Shown here: piece after piece, positions 33,783-41,012 of the stretch
Layout: every line of letters starts with the position of its first letter
How positions within the stretch are numbered: position 1 is the first letter of the stretch
Assembly: GCA_018715765.1 (NCBI GenBank)
Contig: DVKY01000022.1
Location: 1 to 61,186, forward strand
Source: Fimivicinus intestinavium
GTDB lineage: Bacteria; Bacillota; Clostridia; Oscillospirales; Acutalibacteraceae
Direction of reading: 5' to 3'
Length of the DNA: 61,186 bases
Translations under genes and position numbers: made by a program
Notes under the pieces: model-generated
Seen by the model: only the letters and a program-made list of their open reading frames with translations
Database searches by the model: none
What the model was told of the DNA's origin: nothing

Positions 33783-35450
33783 ATGCTTACAGATATCGAA
33801 ATTGCACAAAGCGCGAAGCTGCTGCCGGTGGCACAGCTGGCGGAGAAGCTCGGCGTCAGGGAGGAGGAGCTCGAGCCCTACGGCCGCTATAAGGCAAAGC
33901 TCTCGCCCGCGCTGATGAAGCGGCTCGCCGGGAAACCGGATGGCAAGCTGATCCTTGTCACCGCCATCAACCCCACGCCTGCGGGCGAGGGGAAAACCAC
34001 AACGACGGTCGGCCTGGGCGAGGCGATGGCAAAGCTGCAAAAAAACGCAGTGCTTGCCCTGCGGGAGCCGTCGCTGGGCCCGGTATTCGGCATCAAGGGC
34101 GGCGCAGCGGGAGGCGGCTATGCACAGGCTGTGCCGATGGAGGATATCAACCTGCACTTTACCGGCGACATGCACGCCATTACTGCGGCCAACAATCTGC
34201 TGTGCGCATGCATTGATAACCACCTCCAGCAGGGCAACGCCCTGGGTATCGACCCGCGCAGGATCGTCTTCAAGCGCTGTATGGATATGAACGACCGGGC
34301 GCTGCGCAACTGCATCGTAGGGCTGGGCGGGAAGGTAAACGGCGTCCCGCGGGAGGATCACTTCCAAATCACGGTGGCGAGCGAGGTCATGGCGATTCTT
34401 TGCCTGGCGGAGGATCTGGCAGATCTCAAAAAGCGCCTGGGCCGCATTCTGGTTGCATATAAATATGATAACGCTCCCGTTTATGCGGATGATCTGGGCG
34501 TAACGGGCGCCATGGCCGCCCTGCTCAAGGATGCGATCAAACCGAACCTTGTGCAGACGCTGGAAAACACGCCTGTGCTGATGCATGGCGGGCCGTTTGC
34601 CAATATCGCTCATGGCTGCAATTCTGTTGCCGCAACACGCCTTGCGCTCAAGCTTGGAGATTATTGTATCACTGAGGCCGGCTTCGGATCTGACCTCGGG
34701 GCGGAGAAATTTTTTGATATCAAATGCCGCTGTGCGGGCCTGAGGCCGAACGCGGTGGTTGTGGTCGCCACGCTGCGCGCGCTCAAATATAACGGCGGCG
34801 TTCCCAAGGAAGAGACGGCGGCGGAAAATCTGGATGCGCTGCGCAAGGGGTTGCCCAATCTCGGTGCCCATGTGGAGAATATGCGTAAATTCGGCATCCC
34901 CGTCGTGGTCGCAATCAACCGTTTCCACACCGACACACCTGCGGAAATCGCACTGCTTTCAGACTATTGTGCCTCGCTTGGGGTAGAATATGCGCTCAGC
35001 GAAGTATTCACCAAGGGCGGCGAGGGCGGCATCGCGCTCGCACAAAAGGTGCTGGAGGCCTGTGAACAGCCCTCTGCCTTCCATTGCCTGTATGATAGCG
35101 AACGCCCGGTGCGCGAAAAAATCGAAACCATCGCGCGGGAAATTTACGGAGCAGATGGCGCGGTTTTCACCGCGCAGGCGGAAAAACAGCTGCGGGAGAT
35201 TGAAGCGCTCGGGCAGGCAGAGCTGCCCGTCTGCATGGCAAAAACGCAGTATTCCCTCTCCGATAATCCGGCGCTGCTGGGCCGGCCAACCGGCTTCACC
35301 ATCACGGTGCGGAGCCTTTCGCTCTCCGCCGGGGCCGGCTTCATCGTCGCGCTGACGGGCGATATCATGACCATGCCCGGCCTGCCGAAAAAACCGGCGG
35401 CCAATCAAATCGATGTGGATGCCGAGGGGAATATCACCGGCCTGTTTTAA
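33783..35450 (+). CDS. fhs: Formate--tetrahydrofolate ligase
   Basis: 555 residues, the family length. Two ATGs in a row (33780, 33783) follow GGGAGGG; 33783 has the better spacing. Motifs: the P-loop PTPAGEGKTTTTVGL, REPSLGPVFGIKGGAAGGGYAQ (split: REPSLGPVFG and KGGAAGGGYAQ), and the C-terminal TGDIMTMPGLPKKP. It makes 10-formyl-THF from formate, THF and ATP: C1 supply for purines and, in acetogens, the methyl branch. No other Wood-Ljungdahl gene is near, so a biosynthetic C1 role is the safe reading. Confidence 0.96.
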   Translation: MLTDIEIAQSAKLLPVAQLAEKLGVREEELEPYGRYKAKLSPALMKRLAGKPDGKLILVTAINPTPAGEGKTTTTVGLGEAMAKLQKNAVLALREPSLGPVFGIKGGAAGGGYAQAVPMEDINLHFTGDMHAITAANNLLCACIDNHLQQGNALGIDPRRIVFKRCMDMNDRALRNCIVGLGGKVNGVPREDHFQITVASEVMAILCLAEDLADLKKRLGRILVAYKYDNAPVYADDLGVTGAMAALLKDAIKPNLVQTLENTPVLMHGGPFANIAHGCNSVAATRLALKLGDYCITEAGFGSDLGAEKFFDIKCRCAGLRPNAVVVVATLRALKYNGGVPKEETAAENLDALRKGLPNLGAHVENMRKFGIPVVVAINRFHTDTPAEIALLSDYCASLGVEYALSEVFTKGGEGGIALAQKVLEACEQPSAFHCLYDSERPVREKIETIAREIYGADGAVFTAQAEKQLREIEALGQAELPVCMAKTQYSLSDNPALLGRPTGFTITVRSLSLSAGAGFIVALTGDIMTMPGLPKKPAANQIDVDAEGNITGLF

Positions 35451-35562
35451 GCGCCTCTGATGTGGGCGTCTTTGCGCGTGAGAATTTCGTGCCCGGCATA
35501 CGAAAGCATTTCTGCTGCGCGTGCAAATGCGTCATTTGGTACAAAAAGTTGTAAAGCTCTAC

Positions 35563-35591
35563 AATGAGGCGGCGTTTTTCTCCGCCTCATT
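35563..35591 (+). terminator. Hairpin after fhs, abutting repeat copy A
   Basis: Perfect 10-bp stem (35563-35572 with 35582-35591), 9-nt loop containing a T run. It lies 112 bp after fhs and lacks a downstream T-tract; the repeat border AGTCT begins 2 bp later. It may be the fhs terminator whose T-tract was displaced by the repeat. Confidence 0.55.
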
Positions 35592-35593
35592 AT

Positions 35594-35990
35594 AGTCTGT
35601 CGAAAAAGGGTTTCAGGTGTGCGATAGGGCGTTTGCCGGCCCCGTAGCCTGAGCGGGGAAATAAATCATTTTCATTTGTGGTGCAGCCAATAGATTCCTA
35701 TTTGATGTTTGAATGAGTGCCTGGCTTCGCTGTACGCGACCTCGTACTCTTGTCGGCTGACAAGAGTACGAGGCAAGGGAAACAGCCAAGGGGTTCCACC
35801 CCTTGACCCCGCGCACGGCCAGCAGAGGCACTGTTATGTTTTGGAGCCTCTTTGATGTATTCGGCAAGCCACCCAAAAAACTCGCCCACTTACGTGGCCT
35901 CAAACATTTTGGGCGTTTGCTTGCCCGCAAAGCGGGCAAGTCCCCTCACGTGCACGCAGGTAGTGAGATGAGCCTGCCGCCGTTGTCCTG
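35594..35990 (+). repeat. Dispersed multi-hairpin repeat, copy A
   Basis: Part of an 854-bp gap (35451-36304) without a convincing gene. It shares three blocks with other places: the left border at 35594-35637 (similar to 39850-39894 on the minus strand), a 33-nt module at 35708-35740 (30 of 33 identical to 60992-61024, inverted), and a 75-nt module at 35815-35889 (about 80% identical to 61112-61186, no gaps). Several perfect hairpins lie within it: 35740-35773, 35787-35805 and 35920-35940. Small open frames exist but have no support. The right end is uncertain. Confidence 0.7.
35740..35773. repeat. 15-bp perfect hairpin inside repeat copy A
   Basis: 35740-35754 pairs with 35759-35773 without a mismatch; loop GGCT. 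The hairpin at 61064-61093 lies in the corresponding place of copy B, between the 33- and 75-nt modules, with a different stem sequence. Confidence 0.85.
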
Positions 35991-36180
35991 CTGAAAGGTT
36001 TCTGCCTCCGCGATCGACTGAAGGCCCCTATGGGTGGTTGGGGCAAGACCCGACCCTACGAAGCTGTCTCTCGCCAGTCGAGCGAGAGGATACCGCCAGC
36101 GCAAGCTCACCCAAACTTTGCATGTGATTCTTTCTATGCTCATCAATGATAATTTTTACCAAGATCTGCCTCCTTTCGTC

Positions 36181-36209
36181 TTGACGCTCTGCGGGTAACA
36201 TGTTACAAT
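36181..36209 (+). promoter_or_regulatory. Sigma-A-type promoter of the murL operon
   Basis: TTGACG (36181-36186), 17-bp spacer, TACAAT (36204-36209); about 90 bp before the murL ATG. So the operon does not depend on fhs. Confidence 0.7.
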
Positions 36210-36304
36210 TTTTAGGGAATTTTTGTGAGCCTCCGTTTGCACGGTGCACAAAACCGCCGGGCGGTTACATATTTTTACGATCGTTTTGAGAGAGGATTCG
36301 CCAT

Positions 36305-37693
36305 ATGGAAAACCAGCAAAAATACGATGCCCTTCGCCGGCAGTACCCGGTGTTTTATTACCATGGATTTTCCGTTTCCCGCGAGGGGGCTGGGCTTCGG
36401 GTGCAGTACGATTTTGAAATAGAAAACCTATGCGCTTTCCATCCCACCCTGTGGATGGATGTTTCCCATCTGGCGCTTCAAAACCCCTGGGATTCGCAGG
36501 CCGCGCGCCGCATCCTCTTCAGCCTCGGCATGGTCGAGCTAATCAGCTATTGGAAGTGCGCCTGCCCGCCCCGCGTGATTGTGGAATGCGGCGGGCTGGA
36601 TGGGGACGACCTCGCCTTCTGGAAAAAGCTCTATTTTAACGGGCTCGGTGAATTTTTTTACCGCAACGGCATCGCGGCGGATGAGGACACTTTTCTCACC
36701 ATCGAAGCGCCGCATCCGGAGCCGGCAGGCGCAGAGCCATTTTACAGCGCGCAGTTGAACCTGATCCCGGTCGGCGGAGGGAAGGATTCCTGCGTCACGC
36801 TGGAGCTGCTTGAGCGCGTTCATGCGCAGAACCGTTTGTTTATGATCAATGTGCAGCCCGCGCGCGATGCATGCGCGGCGGCTGCGGGGTATGCGCCCGG
36901 GCAGGTGCTCCATGTGCTGCGCACCATCGACCCCGCGCTTTTGGAGCGGAACCGTGAGGGCTTTCTCAACGGTCACACGCCCTTCTCCGCCATTGTGGCG
37001 TTTTTAGGCTTTTATGTTTCTTATTTGATTGGGGCGGAGCATATTATCCTCTCCAACGAAGCCAGCGCAAACGCAGGAAATATCGCCGGCTCGCACGTCA
37101 ATCATCAGTATTCCAAATCCTTTGCCTTTGAGCAGGATTTTCAGCGCTACGCGCAAAAGAATCTGGTGCCCGGCATCCGGTATTTCAGCCTTATGCGGCC
37201 GTTCAACGAATTACAGATCGCCAAATTTTTTGCCGCCCGCCCACAATACCACGCCATTTTTCGCAGCTGCAACGCGGGCAGCAAGCAAAATATCTGGTGC
37301 TGTAACTGCGCCAAGTGCCTGTTTGTGTGCGGGATTCTCTCCCCCTTCCTGCCGCCGGAGCAGCTGCGCGCTATCTTTGGAGAAAACCTGCTGGAAAAAG
37401 AAGCGTTGATAGATATTTTTGACGGCCTGGTGGGCTTTTCCCCTGTAAAGCCGTTTGAGTGCGTCGGCACGCAGGAGGAGCTGCGCTTTGCGCTCGCGTG
37501 CACGGCCCGTCAATACCTGGCGCGTGGCGAACAGTTGCCTGCGCTGTTGGCCTACTATGCACAACGAACCGATGTGGAGGCGCTCGCCGCCAAGGATGAT
37601 CTTCTGCGAGCGTTGAATGAAGAGCATCAGATTCCCGCCTTATTCCAGCCGTATATAAAGGAGATGTATCGCTATGTTGCAGACCTTACCTGA
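36305..37693 (+). CDS. murL: MurL-type UDP-MurNAc-L-Ala-L-Glu epimerase
   Basis: 462 residues. Central ATP-pyrophosphatase-like loop PVGGGKDSCVTLELLE (GGGKDS at 157-162) and a Cys cluster WCCNCAKCLFVCG near 330; sequence character and the partner gene match MurL, first described in Xanthomonas. There MurD2 adds L-Glu to UDP-MurNAc-L-Ala and MurL then inverts the terminal Glu to D-Glu using ATP, replacing glutamate racemase plus MurD. The murD-like gene overlaps it by 20 bp here, so the pair is translated together. Cytoplasmic. Assigned from remembered family features, not a search; an unrelated ATP-dependent enzyme remains a lesser possibility. Confidence 0.78.
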   Translation: MENQQKYDALRRQYPVFYYHGFSVSREGAGLRVQYDFEIENLCAFHPTLWMDVSHLALQNPWDSQAARRILFSLGMVELISYWKCACPPRVIVECGGLDGDDLAFWKKLYFNGLGEFFYRNGIAADEDTFLTIEAPHPEPAGAEPFYSAQLNLIPVGGGKDSCVTLELLERVHAQNRLFMINVQPARDACAAAAGYAPGQVLHVLRTIDPALLERNREGFLNGHTPFSAIVAFLGFYVSYLIGAEHIILSNEASANAGNIAGSHVNHQYSKSFAFEQDFQRYAQKNLVPGIRYFSLMRPFNELQIAKFFAARPQYHAIFRSCNAGSKQNIWCCNCAKCLFVCGILSPFLPPEQLRAIFGENLLEKEALIDIFDGLVGFSPVKPFECVGTQEELRFALACTARQYLARGEQLPALLAYYAQRTDVEALAAKDDLLRALNEEHQIPALFQPYIKEMYRYVADLT

Positions 37694-38993
37694 TTATCTC
37701 GCCCCTAAGCGCATCCTGCTGCTCGGCTTTGGCCGCGAGGGGCAATCCACCTATCAATATATTCGCAGCCATTTCCCCACCAAGGAGCTTGCGATTGCGG
37801 ATCAGAACCCCGTCTCCCTCCAGGATGACGCCTATGTTACCCTGCACTGCGGCCCCGGGTATCTGGATGTGGTCAACCAATATGAGCTGGTGATCAAAAG
37901 CCCCGGCATCTCGGTGAAAGGGCTTGATATTGCCCCATCTGTTGAGATGACCTGCCAGCTTGATCTCTTTCTGCGCTTTGCGCGCTGCCGGGTTGTGGGT
38001 GTGACCGGTACAAAGGGGAAGACGACCACCTCCACCCTGATTTATTCCATTTTGCAGGCGGCAGGGATGGAAAGCTGCCTGATCGGCAACATCGGCGTGC
38101 CGGTATTTGAGGATATCGAGGCGGCGGATACGATGACAGCTGTGGTGGAAATGTCCTCCCATCAGCTGGAGTTCGCCTCCTGCTCCCCGCATATCGCGGT
38201 GCTGACCAACCTCTACCCGGAGCATCTGGATCACTATAACGGCTTTTCAGGCTATGCCAATGCCAAAATGAACATTGCCCGTTATCAGAAGGCGGGGGAT
38301 TTCTTCCTTTGCAGCGAGCAGCCGGAGCTGCATGCGTTTTTAGATATGGATTCGCTTCCCTCCACCGTGATAAAAATCAGTGAAAAGAAGGACACCCCTT
38401 TCCTGCGCAAGCTGCTCTATTGCAACCCACACCTGAAGGGGGAGCACAACCGGCAGGATATCCGCTTTGCCGCCGCGGCAGCGCAATGCCTGGGCGCCAG
38501 CCGCGAGGCCATCCTGCAGGGCATTGAGAATTTTAAGGGCATCGAGCACCGGATGGAATACGCCGGCGAATATCGCGGCATTGCCTTTTATAACGATGCG
38601 ATTGCCACCATTCCACACGCGGTGCTGTGCGCCATCGACGCGCTGGAGAATGTGGATACCCTGATCTTCGGCGGGATGGATCGTGGCCTAGATTACGCCT
38701 CGTTTGAGGAATCGCTGGCTGCCTCCCCCGTGCAAAATCTGATTGGCCTGCCGGAAACAGGCCACCAGATTTTGCAGGAGCTTCGCACCTGGGGCACGGG
38801 TAAAAACCTCATTCAGGCCGAGGATATGCAGCAGGCGGTCAAGGCCGCTTACCGGTATACCCAGCCGGGGAAAATCTGCCTGTTCTCCCCCGCCGCGTCC
38901 AGCTATAATGTTTATAAAAATTTTGAAGAGAAAGGCCGGCATTTCAAGGCTCTGGTGCGCGCCTACGGCGAGGGGGCTCCGGAAGATGCCTGA
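37674..38993 (+). CDS. murD2: Mur ligase, MurD2-type (UDP-MurNAc-L-Ala--L-Glu ligase)
   Basis: 439 residues, starting inside murL at an ATG with AAAGGAGATG upstream. Three-domain Mur ligase: N-terminal Rossmann LLLGFGREGQSTYQYI (16-30), ATP loop GVTGTKGKTTTS (109-120), central EMSSHQLEF and NLYPEHLDHY, C-terminal PAASSYNVYKNFEEKGRHF near the end, which is MurD-like. Coupling to murL indicates use of L-Glu, unlike ordinary MurD (D-Glu). A normal murD could exist elsewhere in the genome. Joins glutamate to UDP-MurNAc-L-Ala with ATP in the cytoplasm. Confidence 0.82.
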   Translation: MLQTLPDYLAPKRILLLGFGREGQSTYQYIRSHFPTKELAIADQNPVSLQDDAYVTLHCGPGYLDVVNQYELVIKSPGISVKGLDIAPSVEMTCQLDLFLRFARCRVVGVTGTKGKTTTSTLIYSILQAAGMESCLIGNIGVPVFEDIEAADTMTAVVEMSSHQLEFASCSPHIAVLTNLYPEHLDHYNGFSGYANAKMNIARYQKAGDFFLCSEQPELHAFLDMDSLPSTVIKISEKKDTPFLRKLLYCNPHLKGEHNRQDIRFAAAAAQCLGASREAILQGIENFKGIEHRMEYAGEYRGIAFYNDAIATIPHAVLCAIDALENVDTLIFGGMDRGLDYASFEESLAASPVQNLIGLPETGHQILQELRTWGTGKNLIQAEDMQQAVKAAYRYTQPGKICLFSPAASSYNVYKNFEEKGRHFKALVRAYGEGAPEDA

Positions 38994-39540
38994 TGCAGGG
39001 GTTTCCGGGGGCTGTACGCTGCCCCGCTCTGGGTGGGAGATGCTTGCGTGGGAAAAGGCGCTTTCCGCTCACGTGGAGGCGCTTACCCTTTTGGACAGGC
39101 GCGCGGCCGAGGAATTCTGCACGAAGCTTGCGGAGGAGGCGGAGCGCTGGCCAGATCAATCCGCCGCCGCTTCTGCGGCCTGTGCGCGGTGTATCACGCG
39201 GTTTTTGCTGCATAAAAAATGTAAAACCACGCTTTCGGAAACACTCACACGTAATTCCACCTTGCGCGCCGCCGTCTTTGGCCGGTTGAATACCTACCAA
39301 TACAGCCTGATTTTTTTGATGAAGCGGCTGCTCCGCCTGCACAACCCGGCCCTGACGGAGGAGCTTCTGGAGCTGCTTCGGGCGAACCCGTATCGTGACG
39401 ACACGGCCAAGCCTTATGAGAGCCGATGGTCGCTCGCCTTTTTGATTGGGGAAGTGCTCAAAGCGCCGGGGGACTATTTGCAGCTGGACACAGACAGCCG
39501 GGCGCTTTTGGAGGGCGCAATACCAGATATCAGATGTTAG
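38986..39540 (+). CDS. Unknown protein, third gene of the murL-murD2 operon
   Basis: 184 residues from the ATG at 38986, which overlaps the murD2 stop by 8 bp; the frame opens earlier, inside murD2, but that part is a shadow. The ribosome site is weak (GGCTCCGGAAG), suggesting translational coupling. Mostly helical and charged, with Cys residues (AACARCITRFLLHKKCKT) and TYQYSLIFLMKRLLRLHN; no membrane span or signal peptide. I do not recognise a domain. Its position suggests a part in the MurL/MurD2 route or its control, which is inference. Confidence 0.6.
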   Translation: MPDAGVSGGCTLPRSGWEMLAWEKALSAHVEALTLLDRRAAEEFCTKLAEEAERWPDQSAAASAACARCITRFLLHKKCKTTLSETLTRNSTLRAAVFGRLNTYQYSLIFLMKRLLRLHNPALTEELLELLRANPYRDDTAKPYESRWSLAFLIGEVLKAPGDYLQLDTDSRALLEGAIPDIRC

Positions 39541-39894
39541 CCGCCGGGCATTAGACGTTGGAGCCGGCAAGCTTTTGCCTCGGAGGCAGGAGCTTGCCGG
39601 CTTTCTCATTCAGCATCCAATTTTCAAAATCTACAAATCCAGATTTGAATTTTCCGGTCGGGTCAAGACCCGACTCTGCCGTAGAAACCTGAAAGTGGCG
39701 CCTGTAGGGAGCGGTCCTGACCGTTCCGGCCAATGGAGCTTTCCCTGTACGCCGATGCTGGTTCTCTTGCAGAAGCAAGAGAATGAAAGCATGTACAACG
39801 CAACCAGGCATTCATTCAAAAAGGAAGGAAATCTGCTGGCCGCAATGCAAATAAGCGCCCTATATACCACCTTAAAACCTTTTTTCTGTAGACT
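39541..39894. repeat. Dispersed multi-hairpin repeat, copy C
   Basis: A 421-bp gap without a gene (39541-39961). The minus strand from 39894 starts AGTCTACAG and continues with a stretch similar to copy A (GAAAAA, GGTTT, AGGTG, ATAGGGCG blocks). The 33-nt module reappears at 39793-39820 (24 of 28 positions as in copy A). Short perfect or near-perfect palindromes at 39657-39674 (8-bp arms, 2-nt centre) and about 39710-39727. The 75-nt module of copies A and B is not evident. Confidence 0.65.
39562..39606 (+). terminator. Terminator-like hairpin after the murL operon
   Basis: 12-bp outer stem (39562-39573 with 39591-39602) plus an inner 5-bp stem, followed by TTTCTCATT; 22 bp after the last gene of the operon. 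Confidence 0.7.
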
Positions 39895-39932
39895 AAGAGC
39901 CTGATTCTTCAGCGAAGAATCAGGCTCTTTTC
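39895..39932 (+). terminator. 16-bp terminator hairpin abutting repeat copy C
   Basis: Perfect 16-bp stem (39895-39910 with 39914-39929), loop AGC, TTTT on the plus side. On the minus strand it is followed directly by the repeat border AGTCTACAG. It also sits 30 bp after the convergent lipoprotein gene. Confidence 0.8.
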
Positions 39933-39961
39933 CGTGTGATTGAACGAGTGGTGGGCAGGGG

Positions 39962-40759
39962 TTACTCAGCGGCCTGTGTCTCCCCCGGGTGCTCCCAGGT
40001 CAGATTGAATTCTGTCCGGATATTTAAAATACAGCTAAAATCAACCTCTCCTACAGATGAGAGCTTGCCTGTGCCTGTAACGTCACCAGTGAGCTGCATG
40101 CGCTTATCATAGACCAGCTTTGTAATCTCATCGTGCGCACGGTCGATTTCACAGGTGATTGTCGCACCGGTGAAGAGGACATGATAATCCCCAAGCTGCA
40201 TATAACCGGATGCTTTCTGGAATTCTTCCTCGATGGCCGCGCGGTCCTCCATATCAAAGGCTTTCCCGTGGTGGCTGGTCAGCGGAGCCGGCTCCTCTTC
40301 ATCAAAGAAGTGGATGGTAATTTTATAAAGCGCGCCCTCCTGCGTGCATTGCGCGTAACGGATGTCGGACGTGGTAAGCCGGCTGGCCCATTCCTGGCCG
40401 GATACCGGGAGGGCCTCTGAAAGCGTAGTTCCATCCTCAGAAGAGAGCTCTGTCTTATTGAGCATCAACTGTTTTAAGGTAGGCACAAGATCCTGCATTG
40501 TCTGATTGGAGATTTTTTCCTCAGAAACCTGGGGCTCCTTGACCATTGTAAATTCTGGATTCGCTTTTTTGGCCTCATTGACCAGACGGTTAAAATATTG
40601 AAGCACTTCCGCATTTGCCGTGGGCATTTGCGTTTTGCTGATAATGGTGGGCTCCGCAGTGGTTTCCTCCTCCGTAGAAAGGCCGTCGCAGGCGGCGAGC
40701 GAAACCAGCAGCGCCAAGGCAGAGAGCAATGCAACGAGCTTCAGCATGGATTGATTCAT
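39962..40759 (-). CDS. Lipoprotein of unknown function
   Basis: 265 residues. Signal peptide ending in SLAAC (lipobox, Cys24), then a Thr/Glu linker. The mature part alternates strands and helices, with a central segment SDIRYAQCTQEGALYKITIHF and a later AFDMEDRAAIEEEFQKASGYMQLGDYHVLFTGATITCEID. No known domain recognised; the size and layout recall other surface lipoproteins of Clostridia. Alone on its transcript, with its own promoter. Confidence 0.75.
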   Translation of the reverse strand: MNQSMLKLVALLSALALLVSLAACDGLSTEEETTAEPTIISKTQMPTANAEVLQYFNRLVNEAKKANPEFTMVKEPQVSEEKISNQTMQDLVPTLKQLMLNKTELSSEDGTTLSEALPVSGQEWASRLTTSDIRYAQCTQEGALYKITIHFFDEEEPAPLTSHHGKAFDMEDRAAIEEEFQKASGYMQLGDYHVLFTGATITCEIDRAHDEITKLVYDKRMQLTGDVTGTGKLSSVGEVDFSCILNIRTEFNLTWEHPGETQAAE

Positions 40760-40840
40760 TTTGAAAACCCCTTTCCTCTATTAGCCGGCATGGGATGGCA
40801 GCTAACAGGTATTACAGAAAATCCGATTTCAGTTGCTATG

Positions 40841-40870
40841 ATTATATCATATTTGCCAATGGATTCACAA
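40841..40870 (-). promoter_or_regulatory. Sigma-A-type promoter of the 39962 lipoprotein
   Basis: Minus strand: TTGTGA (40865-40870), 18-bp spacer, TATAAT (40841-40846), about 80 bp before the start. Confidence 0.65.
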
Positions 40871-40932
40871 TACGAATTTATAAAAAAGCTAAATTATTTT
40901 TAAATACAGTTTCTTTATATATCCTGCAAGTA

Positions 40933-40982
40933 ATATAGAAACGGGCCGCTCACCCGTGGGAAAGCAGCCCGTCTCTATATAT
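40933..40982 (-). terminator. Terminator-like hairpin after the aldolase gene
   Basis: Interrupted stem (TATAG and ACGGGC arms paired with GCCCGT and CTATA) followed on the minus strand by TTTCTATATT. It lies some 30 bp after the aldolase stop. The loop is large, so strength is uncertain. Confidence 0.5.
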
Positions 40983-41012
40983 AAGGGGGTAAAAAGAAGA
41001 TGGCAAAAGAAA

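Noticed and set aside
35613..35994. Small open frames on both strands in repeat copy A as genes
   Set aside because: No ribosome site, low-complexity composition, and copy B breaks the corresponding frames; kept as a repeat.
35594..36180. Group II intron or insertion sequence remnant
   Set aside because: The link to terminator hairpins fits group IIC introns, but there is no GTGYG start, domain V-like stem that I can identify, reverse transcriptase or transposase.
39446..39904. 152-codon frame running from the unknown murL-operon gene into copy C
   Set aside because: It crosses a terminator hairpin and lacks a start signal.
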